NCBI GenBank assembly: GCA_964020155.1
Contig: OZ026564.1
Coordinates: 4,816,223-4,880,222, forward strand
DNA: 64,000 nucleotides
Reading direction: 5' to 3'
Source of the DNA: Chondrilla cf. caribensis
Taxonomy: Eukaryota; Porifera; Demospongiae; Chondrillida; Chondrillidae
The stretch's first letter is position 1; the number at the start of each line of letters is the position of its first letter. Shown piece after piece: positions 1-13,351 of the stretch. Under the pieces are notes generated by a model, which worked only from the letters and a program-made list of their open reading frames with translations, had not been told where the DNA came from and searched no databases. Made by a program: the position numbers and the translations under genes.

Positions 1-75
1 TGGCACTGGTACCTTGCCACACCCCTTCTGCTCCCACTGTCCTCTGTACTCACTGTGTTTGGTGCTGGTCTCCAG

Positions 76-290
76 GGACACTGCAGGGCAGGAGAGGTAC
101 AAGAGCATCAGAGGAACATTCTTCAGAGGAGCCTCGGTGGGTGTCTCCTGTGGTGTGTTCGTCAGTCATCTTGGTGTGACTTGGTTAGTAGACTCTATAA
201 TATTGTGCTGTCCTTAGGGAGCCATTGTTGTGTATGATATTACAAAGCAACAAACCTTTACATCTATCCCCCGCTGGTTGGATGACCTGG

Positions 291-327
<37 letters not shown>

Positions 328-2015
328 TGTGTTCATGTGTGTATAGTGTATTAGTGTGTTTGTATGTGAACTTCTTGCTTTGTTGCTATGGAATGCATTT
401 TGTTTCTGATATATTTTTGCACTCAGTTGTCATTCTATCCTCTAGAATTCCTCCTCTGAGACGTCTCCAGTTGTTATGTTTGTTGGGAACAAAGTTGACC
501 GAGCAAACGAACGTAAGGTGTCTCGATTAAAGGCTGAAGAGGTGAGAAGGATGTGAATACATATTGTGTGAGCTACTGGGCTCACCTGTCCTCATACCAC
601 TAGGCTACATTACTTTGTGTCTTCTCAATACGTGCTTTCTTGGAGATATGGTTCTCAAATTATATGTATTTATACATGTGTACTGCTTGTACTGGATCCA
701 CTGGTGTACTGGATCCACTGGTGTACTGGATCCACTGGTGTACTGTGTCCACTGGTGTACTGGATCCACTGGTGTACTGTGTCCACTGGTGTACTGGATC
801 CACTGGTGTACTGTGTCCACTGGTGTACTGGATCCACTGGTGTACTGTGTCCACTGGTGTACTGTATCCACTGGTATACTGTGTCCACTGGTGTACTGGA
901 TCCACTGGTGTACTGTGTCCACTGGTGTACTGGATCCACTGGTGTACTGTGTCCACTGGTGTACTGTATCCACTGGTATACTGTGTCCACTGGTGTGCTG
1001 TGTTCACTGGTGTGCTGTGTTCACTGGTGTACGGTGTCCACTGGTGTACTGTGTTCACTGGTGTGCTGTGTCCACTGGTGTACTGTGTCCACTGGTGTAC
1101 GGTGTCCACTGGTGTGCTGTGTCCACTGGTGTACGGTGTCCACTGGTGTGCTGTGTCCACTGGTGTACTGTGTCCACTGGTGTACTGGTTGTACTCTTCT
1201 GTGTATCCAGACGGCTATTAGCTATAAGGTGAAGTATTCTGAAGTCAGTGCTAAGACGGGAGATGGTGTTGAAAAGGTGTGTTCCTCTCTCCCTCTCTGT
1301 CTGCAATGAAGTATCACTAGTGTGTGTGTGTGTGTCCGGTTTAGGCCTTTGAGACATTCATAATGGACATGATCAAGACCAAAGAGAGCCAACAGCAAGG
1401 ACCCACTCCTCGGAAGGTACCTCCACTTTACCCCTTGATTAGAGCAAGATTGGAATCTCAAGTTTGCAGCCTAATGTTCTGCCATCTACTTACCTGACAC
1501 ACCCACTAATCAACTACCTGACACACCCACTAATCAACTACCTGACACACCCACTAATCAACTACCTGACACACCCACTAATCACCTGACACACCCACTA
1601 ATCACCTGACACACCCACTAATCACCTGATACACCCTCTAATCACCTACCTGACATGCCCACAATCACCTAACTACCACACCCACTAATCACCTATCTGA
1701 CACGCCCACAATCACCTAACTACCACACCCACTAATCACCTAACTGACACACCCTCACCTAGCTGACACACCCACCACTTGAAACCCACCACTTGCAGTT
1801 GATGTCTCTAGGTATTCATAACTGGACTGCTCTGTACCATGTTGATTTGTTCAATATATTCTATCGATTTTCTGCTTTATGGTCCTTGTTGTTTACTCAC
1901 ATGTTGTTATTGTTCACCATTCTTGTTTACCTCCAAGGATTCGCCCACCATCCAAGTACATGACCGACCTGAAGGTAACAGGGACAACAGTACATGTAAG
2001 GGGTGTTCAAGGTGA
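76..2015 (+). CDS. Rab family small GTPase, 3' part (5' exons outside the window)
   Basis: Membrane-trafficking GTPase. Exons read: 76-136, 218-292, 446-541, 1211-1276, 1345-1416, 1938-2015, all GT-AG and in phase. The first visible exon opens inside the G3 box (DTAGQER), so the P-loop exons lie to the left. Next come the beta-4 strand (GAIVVYDIT), the G4 box (VGNKVD) and the G5 box (SEVSAKTG). The C terminus ends CKGCSR, with two cysteines placed for geranylgeranylation by Rab GGTase, which would anchor the protein to membranes. The subclass is not clear: the G3-to-G4 stretch is closest in feel to the Rab5/21/22 group, but that is only an impression. Bases 1-75 are intron. The introns hold a GT tract at 293-330, a 17-bp minisatellite and a 20-23-bp repeat. 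Confidence 0.9.
293..333. repeat. GT microsatellite starting at a 5' splice site
   Basis: A GT run begins at the first base of the intron that follows exon 218-292, so the donor GT is the first repeat unit. Confidence 0.95.
690..1188. repeat. 17-bp intronic minisatellite in the Rab gene
   Basis: About 29 copies of a unit of the form CCACTGGTGTACTGKRT, alternating mainly between GGAT and GTGT variants. The array ends about 20 bp before the acceptor at 1210. Because 17 is not a multiple of 3 and the unit has no stop, long spurious open frames appear on both strands. Confidence 0.95.
1490..1765. repeat. Degenerate 20-23-bp repeat in the last Rab intron
   Basis: Repeats of the form CTGACACACCCACTAATCA with variable spacer, in the intron between exons 1345-1416 and 1938-2015. 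Confidence 0.85.
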
Positions 2016-2879
2016 TTGCATCACACCCTGAACAACTTCCTACTCCTCTGTATGTGTGGTGTTACAGCCACGACATGTGATGTCGCAACATCGTTCTGGA
2101 TTCCTCTTATTTCACGTCACATTGCTTAATATCTTTGTGCATTTTTTGTATTTATTTTTGTATCATATTTGTTTGGAGGGTTTGCGTATAGTGAGCCATG
2201 TGGATTTGGTCTGTTATGTGTAGTTAGTACACATTTGAAATCATTTGTTTTTATGAGACTGCAGACTGTTGAGTGGCTTGCTACAAGGAGAGGGATGCAT
2301 TCTGAGAAAAGGGTTCACAGAAGGAATCGAAGAAAAATGATGAAAGCTGGGAGAAGAAAGATAAACCATAAACCGTATGTGGTAGTTACAGGGTGCCATC
2401 GTCTCAACTGGACCATCCTATCCACCCATCCTGGACCTAACCCCGACCCTGAACAAGGGGACGGGACAGTTTAGTCTATGGTCTAGCCTGGCTGTTGTGT
2501 AGCAGAACAGATTGCTTGACTGTTTGATAGGGCCTTGCGGTTATAATCATACGCCTTGAATTTGGATTGCACACCCTGTCTAGTCTAGCTAGCTAGACCG
2601 TCCCTAAAAGGCGCCGAGGGGCGGAAAAGTGAAAGGACGGGTTAACGGCTAACCCGTTCCTTCCCTTTTCCGCCCCTCGGCGCCTTTTGGGAACGGTCTA
2701 GCTAGCTAGACTAGCGTTGTACCATTTGCGTTATCGAATTATTGTTAATGTTATTACAATATTTGCAGTAATCTACAGAATCCTCACTAGTTATCTCGCT
2801 TCCCGTGCCCGGTGGTAAAGGAGGTAAACCGTCACTCGCTAGCTTGTCGCAGATCACCTGTTCCACGTCGTGTGGGCTC
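2016..2879. other. Intergenic stretch between Rab and ferrochelatase
   Basis: This holds the Rab 3' end, the foldback element at 2580-2714 and the ferrochelatase promoter. Open frames at 2169-2474 (+) and 2711-2980 (-) show no family similarity or splice logic, so I do not call them genes. Confidence 0.7.
2580..2714. mobile_element. 135-bp foldback element (near-perfect palindrome, MITE-like)
   Basis: Two 65-bp arms (2580-2644 and 2650-2714) are inverted copies with only about five mismatches, around a 5-bp centre. The ends read CTAGTCTAG and the arms carry a GC-rich core (GGCGCCGAGGGGCGG). It has no coding capacity. As RNA it would form one long hairpin. Direct flanking duplications are not obvious; a CTAG or TA target would be hidden in the palindromic ends. 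A non-autonomous DNA transposon of the foldback type is the likeliest reading. Confidence 0.85.
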
Positions 2880-5987
<3,108 letters not shown>

Positions 5988-6581
5988 CAGTACTTTGCTT
6001 AACTCAATTGATCAGTTCTATAAATTCCTATGTATTGAGCCATAATGATCTTGACTCAATGGTTGAAAAATTAATTTAAATGGTAATGTCTTCGAGCATC
6101 ACAAATAAAAATATCTTTAATTGGAGAGGACAAACTCTCATTCAGCAACATACACTACTTCATTGAGTTGTTTTATGAAAAAAAATATCAAGATTTTGTA
6201 CTTCTATCCATAATGTATTGATCGGTGTAAAATCATTTGCTGTATCTCTACATTTGAACAAGTGTACTGCTACTAGTAGCTGTGGGTAGCTATGCATTGT
6301 GGATGTATCTATGATTATACTGCAACCTTGTCTTGTATTGGTAATGACATCTGAACAACTGCCTAACAGTGCTAAAATTATCAATAATATTGTTGTTTCT
6401 AGACTGCACACTCCCTCATAGGGACCAGCTGTAGAGACTATCGGAAATTATAAACTCTGTCAAATGGTGTATTCAATTACCACATTCAATACACACTGCA
6501 TTCAATAGTGTCTCTCTTGGTAGCCGTAAAAGATAGTGTGTGCATGAGAAAACATTAGTAGAATACAAGACAATGAATTGT
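5988..6581. other. AT-rich convergent intergenic stretch
   Basis: Lies between the FECH stop and the eS27 stop on the other strand. It contains the FECH poly(A) signal near 6104. I see no further gene. Confidence 0.7.
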
Positions 6582-7490
6582 TCAGTGCGGTTTTCTTCTG
6601 AAGGAGCACCCTGGAAGATGGAAGGGAACAGGTGAGCTAGATAATGTAATACATGCACTACAGTATGAACACAGGGCCGGACAGGAAAATGGGTATAAGG
6701 AGAAATGTGGGAGGCTTACGAGTTTGGTGGATCCTTGCGTACATACATAAGTGAATTTGTGTGCAGAAATGATAGGGGATATTGGTTGGGTGGATCAGCA
6801 GGGGCTGATTAATGACAATTCACTGCAACAAAGTCTCTTGGTGGAATGTTCAATGATTTAGACCTTGCATGCTGACGTGGACTACCCCAGTATGGATAGA
6901 CTAGTGAAATGGCATCAATTATTCTGCATAGCATTGTAATTAATACAACTGGGAGAGTCGAAATAGTGGAGACTCACCCTCTGTTAGTCTTGCCCGTCCT
7001 CCTGTTGGTTGACAGAGGACATAGTTACAACTAACACACAAAACCACAGTCTGAGCATGGCTGAATACTGTAGTTATCTTATAGCAACCTACAAGATGAG
7101 AGAGAGCGTACTATCACTGATGTCGTGAAACAAAACACACACACACAACTACACACACACACACACACAACTACACATACACACAACTAACCTGGACATT
7201 TGACGTCCATAAAGTAAGAATTGGGACTTTGAACTAACCGCTTTAGCTTATGCTTCTTCTTCTCCTCTTCGGGACTCGGGTTTAGTAGATCCACCGCCAA
7301 CTACGATCAAATTATAGATGATCAAATAAACACGACGGATAACGTTCATCACAGAATACAGACACGATGCCTATTCACTAAATTAGTATAAAATGTCTAC
7401 TCTCGTTTGATTTTCGCTTAAAAGATATGTTTCCAAAGACAAAGGGACATAAATCACACAAACAGAATACAGTCGACCACTGACCGGCAT
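6582..7490 (-). CDS. RPS27: 40S ribosomal protein eS27
   Basis: Zinc-ribbon protein of the small ribosomal subunit. No single long open frame marks it. Exons on the minus strand, 5' to 3': 7490-7485 (ATG CCG only), 7300-7192, 7088-6978, 6610-6582, giving 84 aa, the same length as human. The protein starts [20 protein letters not shown] and ends [10 protein letters not shown]. The C4 zinc ligands are CPGC and, 15 residues on, CVSC. The two-codon first exon followed by an intron matches the human gene. Upstream, on the minus strand, a TATA-like box (7541-7548) lies about 25 bp from a pyrimidine tract (complement of 7511-7522, TCTTTCTCTTGC) that looks like a 5' TOP start, expected for translation-regulated ribosomal protein mRNAs. 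Confidence 0.97.
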
Positions 7491-7705
7491 CTTTCTCGGT
7501 ACGACACGAGGCAAGAGAAAGACTCACGTGGTCAATTCCCTTATATAGAGACCAACCCTTGCACAACATTGAGCAATAACCGCACCCACGTGATGACGTC
7601 ATATTAAATGGCCACTGGGAAATACAGTACGTCATGAAGTGTTGCTAGAAAACGCCCCTAGTCACGTGCGTCTATTCTCCTTACACCGACCAACGAGAGA
7701 CGGTC
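7491..7705. promoter_or_regulatory. Divergent promoter region, RPS27 (-) and membrane protein gene (+)
   Basis: 215 bp separate the start codons. Visible motifs: a TATA-like box for RPS27 at 7541-7548; a perfect CRE palindrome TGACGTCA at 7594-7601; three CACGTG E-boxes at 7525-7530, 7587-7592 and 7663-7668; and a TOP-like pyrimidine tract (minus strand) at 7511-7522. Motifs are seen; function is inferred. Confidence 0.7.
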
Positions 7706-8256
7706 ATGAGCAACCAACCTTACCATACGTTCCAGCCTCCGATCCATCCTCCCGAGAGCTATCCTCCTGAAAGAATTTCACAAGGTAACTTTCACGAGTG
7801 TCCGCTAGACGTGAAACGGTCGAATCACCTCCTCCCGCATACAGTGAGACATCCAAACAGCCTCAGCCTCAACTTGCTCGTCCTCAACCTCCCCAAGCTA
7901 CTCAAACACCTCAGACTCAACCAGTATACAAACCTCCAACTGTATTAGCTGCTCCTCCAAAATCAACAACGGTACACCTCTCTGAATCCAGTATATGTGA
8001 TAGTGTCCTTCCGGGGATTGCTATGGCTTTGAGCATTATATCGTTTATATTTTTCGGTTTTTCATTTATTTTACTTGTTTTCATTATTCCTGCTCTTTTC
8101 CTTGCCATGACGACCTCCGGTCCAATGCTGCCTGCTAAGAAGAGGAAGTACGCACTCTTCAGTATTGCCCTAAGCATCGTAACCTTCACCGCAGCCATTG
8201 TTATAGTGGTAGTCATTGCCGTCCCAGCAAGCCTGCTTGGTGACGGCTCCAACTGA
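7706..8256 (+). CDS. Proline-rich N terminus plus membrane domain, paralogue A (reading frame interrupted)
   Basis: First of two tandem paralogues. From 7706 a Pro/Tyr-rich start (MSNQPYHTFQPP) runs in one frame to about 7785. The rest (PPPAYSE, then Pro/Gln-rich) continues from about 7798 in another frame to the stop at 8256. The second part has a long hydrophobic hairpin with an IIPALFLAM core, a short basic loop (AKKRKYA) and a final hydrophobic helix. No ordinary intron joins the frames: a GT-AG span at 7785-7798 would be 14 bp. Either a small indel or sequence error breaks the frame, or splicing skips part of it (for example 7785-7897, which would drop the PPAYSE region conserved in paralogue B). 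The layout resembles CD225/dispanin or DUF4190 proteins; no firm family call. Confidence 0.65.
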
Positions 8257-8653
8257 TACATTGCTGATACTACTCCCACATGATACTATTGGAGACTCCG
8301 AGTCTCCGAGACTACCAACTGTAGCGGCTACAGTGTTTGTGTATATGTAGATTGTACATAGCAACCAAATGTAATGTGAAACTGAACCTCATTTTTTGTT
8401 ACATTATTTTTGTGTAGACCGGATCTATGTGATTTTGTCTAACAGTTGTTGAATCAGATGTGGTTGACCATATATAGTTATGGACAACGTATCTATAATT
8501 ATTTTTTAGGATAGGGTTACGTTTGTGAAATAATGTAGGAAATGACGTAGTCGCAGTGCATCGTATATAAAATGCTCCTTAATCGGACAAACGACATAAT
8601 GCTCTCAGTCTTCAAGGTTCACTTTACTGTGATTTGAGTTTCATCCAAGGAAG
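8257..8653. promoter_or_regulatory. Spacer with TATA-type promoter of paralogue B
   Basis: Holds the 3' end of paralogue A and, at about 8563-8571, a TATA box (GTATATAAAA) some 85 bp before the ATG at 8654. Confidence 0.65.
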
Positions 8654-9250
8654 ATGTCTACATGTGGAGAGGGTCCCTCTTATCCTCATCAATACCAAAA
8701 ATACCCCCCTCCACCAGCACCACAAGACCCTCCAGCGCCGTACCCCGCTCAGCAGCAGTTCCAAACACCTACACCTGGCTATGACCCCAGCAAGCCCCTT
8801 CCTCCCTACTACTCTGAGCCACCTCCCGTCTTCATGCCACCCACGTCGAATACAGTGGTAGTCACTGCTCCACCACCAGCCACCACAGCTCATGTAAGCC
8901 CTCCCCGGGGAAATAGCAATTTAGCGATTGTGGCGATGGTCCTAGCCGTTATCAACATCGCCTGCTGTGCGTGGTACTTTGTCACTTTCATTTGCATCAT
9001 TCCTGCTTTTGTGCTTGCCGTCGTTTCCCTTGGTAGCTCCGGGAAACAGCAGAAATCGACCGCAGGAGTCAGCATCCTGTTGAGTATATTCTCCATTGTC
9101 TTCATGTTCGTTATGCTGGTCATTGTCGTCCCAGTTGCAGTTTCTGTCTCAGTTGGCTCGAGCTCCGCAAGATACAGATATAGCTATTACCGCAGTAGCT
9201 ACTATAGCTACTATAGTTACTACCGCTACTACAGCCGCTACTACTACTGA
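8654..9250 (+). CDS. Proline-rich membrane protein, paralogue B, with Tyr-rich tail
   Basis: Single-exon gene, 198 aa. Residues 1-90 are rich in Pro, Gln and Tyr (YPPPPAPQDPP, PPYYSEPPP), so WW or SH3 binding is possible. About residues 95-130 form a long hydrophobic segment with an FICIIPAFVLAVVSLG core, then a short polar loop (SGKQQKST), then a second hydrophobic stretch (about 145-172). The last 25 residues are almost only Tyr, Ser and Arg and end YYY. The arrangement matches paralogue A, so the pair arose by tandem duplication. It is similar in outline to CD225/dispanin or DUF4190 proteins, but I cannot name a function. Confidence 0.85.
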   Translation: MSTCGEGPSYPHQYQKYPPPPAPQDPPAPYPAQQQFQTPTPGYDPSKPLPPYYSEPPPVFMPPTSNTVVVTAPPPATTAHVSPPRGNSNLAIVAMVLAVINIACCAWYFVTFICIIPAFVLAVVSLGSSGKQQKSTAGVSILLSIFSIVFMFVMLVIVVPVAVSVSVGSSSARYRYSYYRSSYYSYYSYYRYYSRYYY

Positions 9251-9408
9251 GATGCTCCCACTCCTGCTAGCTCTGTATACTTCTGCTGCATATATCTTCC
9301 GGTTGTGGATAGCGTGTAAATTGTAGTTATTATTACTCCAACAGTAACTGAGTGAATTTTGTAACATTTTGTGTGTTATAATGAATTGGAATTAATAATT
9401 AAGACATC

Positions 9409-10051
9409 CTATGCAGTTAGTTCACACAATGCCTTGACAACATCACCACTGTGCCGTCTGAGGGTCTTCTCAGCCATCAGCTTTGGGATCTCCAACTCCC
9501 GAACCTAAAAAAGTACAGTGATAAGCCAATAATAAAACAAACTATCTTTTGAACATTAATTGGTTCGCTATAGTAATGTACTAAGCAAATCCTGATAAGA
9601 ACATCCAACAACAAGAACTGGTTTTTGGGTCCCTTGAAGTTTGTCCTATACAGTATATGTCTTCACTTTAATTATGACCAATGCATCACAAGTAGGGAGT
9701 GTATGTGGAATATGTGGGTGGATGTGTATATGTGAGCAAGGCACACCATATACACACAGGACCATTGAATAGTAATGTGTGTGTGTGTGTGTATTGGTCA
9801 ACTTACAATGAGCTCTACATCCTCTTTTCTAACAATCACTTTATTCATATCTTCGTGTTCTCTGTGTGTGCAAGTGTGTGCATTGTTTGCAAATGCATGT
9901 ATATGTACATGTGCATTGTGGGCGTGCATTGTGGGCGTGCATGTGTGTGCATAGTGTGCAGGTGTACACAAGTGTTGTTAAAAAAGAATAATAATTCTGT
10001 CCATGCACCCTTTGTACCAATATCAATAAATACATACTTATACTGTACACA

Positions 10052-10129
<78 letters not shown>

Positions 10130-11104
10130 CACACGCACACGCACACGCACACGCACACACACACACACACACACACACTATAAATGACTGAGTGGCATCT
10201 GCAGTGTGCCAGACACTTGCTCTCACCTTTGTGGTTTCACTTCTACTCTCTTATCGATAGCGGAGAAGGCCTGAGGATAGATATCAAATGGACATCAACG
10301 TACATACACACACATACACACACACACGTGTGCTAGATTAATGAAAGTAAAATACAGCGTATTGTTTAGATGAAACTGCCAGGCTGTCAATTACACAGTT
10401 CATTCAACATTTTCATTTCATTTGCTTTGATATGACAAACCGAATCAAAGTAGCTCTGACACCTTAAATGTAGCATAGATAATTCCATCATAGTCAACAT
10501 AATAATCCTAATAATGAATTCAAAATTAAACATAAAATAAAAAGATCGAAAAGCAGATATTATGAGTAATAAGATTTACATGGTGATCTGTTTTCAAGTG
10601 AGGAGTATTTCCAATAGGATGGAATTTTGCGGCCACAATTCTGGAAGTTGTGTGTACTCGGCAGTGTCCATGGTGATAAGGGGTCAAGTCCTGGTCATAA
10701 CACCCCACTCCAAACCTACAAACATACAGTCGAAACACCCTCTGGGAGGTTACACGGTGGAGTCGATGGTGCTATCATGGGGTCGAATTTTAGTCAATTT
10801 TAGGAATAATAAAGCATCAAGAATCACTACCTATATACTATGGGAAGCGAATTGTTCCCTCAGGCTGTACACGAGAATTACATTACGTAGGCTAGTTCGC
10901 TGCATTACAACCGGTCATTGGCCGCAATTCCTAGAAGAATATAACTATACAGAAGAGGAATTTATTCACCTTTCCCACGTCAAGAGTAATTTCCTTCTCC
11001 TCAGCAAAGTCTGTAACACGTTCTAAGTTAGCTGCACTCTCCAAATCATGTGTTTTCGTCGGTTGCATTCCTCCTACGGTTGGCTGTGCGGTCTGCGTAG
11101 CCAT
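9409..11104 (-). CDS. HYPK: HYPK, NatA-associated UBA-like protein
   Basis: Small regulator of the N-terminal acetyltransferase NatA with chaperone activity toward huntingtin. Minus-strand exons: 11104-10970, 10270-10227, 9861-9807, 9504-9409, giving 109 aa (human 129). The N-terminal motif LERVTDFAEEKEI matches the family helix that contacts NAA10/NAA15. The C-terminal part (VIVRKEDVELI, then VRELEIPKLMAEKTLRRHSG) is the UBA-like domain. Intron 2 has a large CA microsatellite. The start codon is only 38 bp from that of the divergent HDHD2. Confidence 0.93.
10049..10178. repeat. CA microsatellite in HYPK intron 2
   Basis: About 125 bp of AC repeats with a short block of ACACGC units at 10131-10155. 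Confidence 0.97.
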
Positions 11105-11142
11105 TTTTCTGCTATGATGCAATACAGGCTGAGTGAGGTAAA
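11105..11142. promoter_or_regulatory. 38-bp divergent HYPK/HDHD2 start region
   Basis: Only 38 bp separate the two ATGs, so each mRNA leader must be extremely short or the transcripts overlap. No clear motif is visible. Confidence 0.6.
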
Positions 11143-13219
11143 ATGGCCACTGGGATTGCAGCCCTCAGACGGATAAAAGCCGTTTTGCTGGACTTGAGCG
11201 GCACTGTGCATATAGAAGATACGCCAACGCCTTTTGCTGTGGAATCATTGGAAAAGTAGTGTGTAATGTAAATGTTATCAACAATAATTAATACGGTTAT
11301 TATCATCATTTTTCTCATCATCTTTAATAAGTATGGTACCGTTGCATGAAAGAATATTAGCCTCTCCTCCAACGAGTATTGCAGTATATGCATTTGTTTC
11401 TATTATCCCTAGTACCCTTTATTGAATAAATGACCTTGATCAAATATACAGAGCAGACAATTCTAAATAGGGCCCAATTTCAATACCATACCCTATCTCA
11501 ACCGAACCCCTGAAACAATGGAGGTGATGTAGACAATTGTTCCGGGTAGTCTGTTCTTTGGGAGAATATTAATGGCTTCCCGTCTCTCCTTTGTCTTCCT
11601 TGCTACTATAGACTGCGTAAGAATAATTTACCAGTAAAGTTTGTCACTAACACTACTAAAGAATCCACGTGTTCTCTGCTCGAAAGGTTGAGGAGGATTG
11701 GGTTTGAAGTCAGTGGAGATGACATATATTCATCATTGTCAGCCGCGAGGGACTTGATCCATCGCCGTCACTTGAGACCGCACCTCATGATACACAGCAA
11801 CGCTTTGGAGGACTTTGCTGGTGTGGACACCTCCAATCCCAATGCTGTTCTTGTTGGACTGGCACCGGACAAGTTCAACTATCAAGACATGAACACTGCA
11901 TTTAGGTGGGTGTGGCAGGTGGGTGTGACAAGTGTGTAGTAGTAGATGTAACAGGTGTGTGTGTGTAGTAGTAGATGTGACAGGTGTGTGTGTGTGTGTG
12001 TGTGTTGTGTGTGTGCGTGTGTGTGCGTGTATGTGTGTTTGACTGTGTGCGTGTGTGCTCATGCATAGTGTTGGGTGTGATGAATGACTATGTAGTGATG
12101 ATTGTATAGGAGAGGGTATGGTTGATCTGGGATGGACATGGAAGGTCAAGTTAGTATAGACAACAAGTTAGGGAAACGTTATCACAAGCAGATATAAGCT
12201 TAGTCCATTGTTGTGTGTTGTACAGGTTGTTGAACGGCAATCCTGGTACAGAGTTGATTGCTATCCACAAGGGTAGATACTACAGTAGAGGGGATCGAGG
12301 GCTGTTCCTTGGTCCAGGTCCTTTTGTGGAGGCTTTGGAGTATGCATCTGCCAAGACAGCTACTGTGGTCGGGAAGCCGTCGCGGGTTTTCTTCTCTGGT
12401 GCTCTGGAGAAAATGGGGTGTGTTCCTGAGGAAGCAGTCATGATTGGAGATGACTGGAAGGACGACATCGATGGTGCTATGGCCATCGGTATGAACACCA
12501 TTCTTGTAAAGACAGGTTAGTTAGTGTCTCCCTTCAGAGAGGTTCTAGTAGTGGGTGAGTGGTTCCAGTGGTGGGTGGGTGGGAGAGAGGCTCCACTGTA
12601 GAGTGGTCCCAGTAGTGAGTGTATTGGAGAGAGGTTCCACTGTAGAGTGGTCCCAGTAGTGGGTGGATTAGAGAGGGGTCCACTGTAGAGTGGTCCCAGT
12701 AGTGGGTGTATTGGAGAGAGGTTCCACTGTAGAGTGGTCCCAGTAGTGGGTGGATTAGAGAGGGGTCCACTGTAGAGTGGTCCCAGTAGTGGGTGTATTG
12801 GAGAGAGGTTCCACTGTAGAGTGGTCCCAGTAGTGGGTGGATTAGAGAGGGGTCCACTGTAGAGTGGTCCCAGTAGTGGGTGTATTGGAGAGAGGTTCCA
12901 CTGTAGAGTGGTCCCAGTAGTGGGTGTATTGGAGAGATGTTCCACTGTAGAGTGGTCCCAGTAGTGGGTGGATTAGAGAGATGTTCCACAATGGAGCGGT
13001 TTAATGACATTCCATCATCATTCACCAATCTGTTAGTGTGTGAATGTTGTCAGGAGAATGTGGTTTATCATGCCAGCCCTTCATACCACTCTTGTAGGGA
13101 AATACAGAGCCAACGATGAGCTCAAGACTGCTCATCCACCAACTGCTACATGCAATGACCTATCACATGCTGTTGACTTATTACTTCAGTCATTCTCACA
13201 TTCAACCCAACACACATGA
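11143..13219 (+). CDS. HDHD2: HAD-like hydrolase domain-containing protein 2
   Basis: HAD-superfamily phosphatase-like protein, cytosolic, physiological substrate uncertain in the family. Exons: 11143-11255, 11612-11905, 12226-12515, 13098-13219, giving 272 aa (human 259). Motif I is present as [14 protein letters not shown]2 proteins also have Ser at this third position rather than the usual Gly of DxDGT. Motif II lies in KFVTNTTKE. Motif III/IV are VVGKPS and [10 protein letters not shown]. The C2-type cap lies between. Intron 3 carries the 44-bp minisatellite shared with coronin intron 3. Confidence 0.95.
12560..12990. repeat. 44-bp minisatellite in HDHD2 intron 3
   Basis: About ten copies of a unit containing GGTTCCACTGTAGAGTGGTC and CCAGTAGTGGGTG, alternating between GTATTGGAGAGA and GATTAGAGAGG variants (a two-unit higher-order pattern). 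The same family occurs at 15467-15838. Confidence 0.95.
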
Positions 13220-13351
13220 CAACTACAACTATGAATATCGTTACAATAATTATAATCATTGTGTACAATAACCTCCTTACAATCACATATGGATACAACG
13301 AGATTATTAGATTGACATTAAAACCAGTTATCCTTGATAGGAACTGTGTAA

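Noticed and set aside
564..1232. Long open frames on both strands over the Rab intron repeat
   Set aside because: They exist only because the 17-bp unit lacks stops; the peptide cycles every three units and the region is flanked by sound Rab splice sites.
2169..2474. 101-codon open frame after the Rab gene
   Set aside because: No family features, odd composition and no partner exons; it lies in the Rab 3' region.
7785..7808. A tiny intron rescuing paralogue A
   Set aside because: A 14- or 24-bp intron is below any plausible size, and the 24-bp one does not fit the phase.
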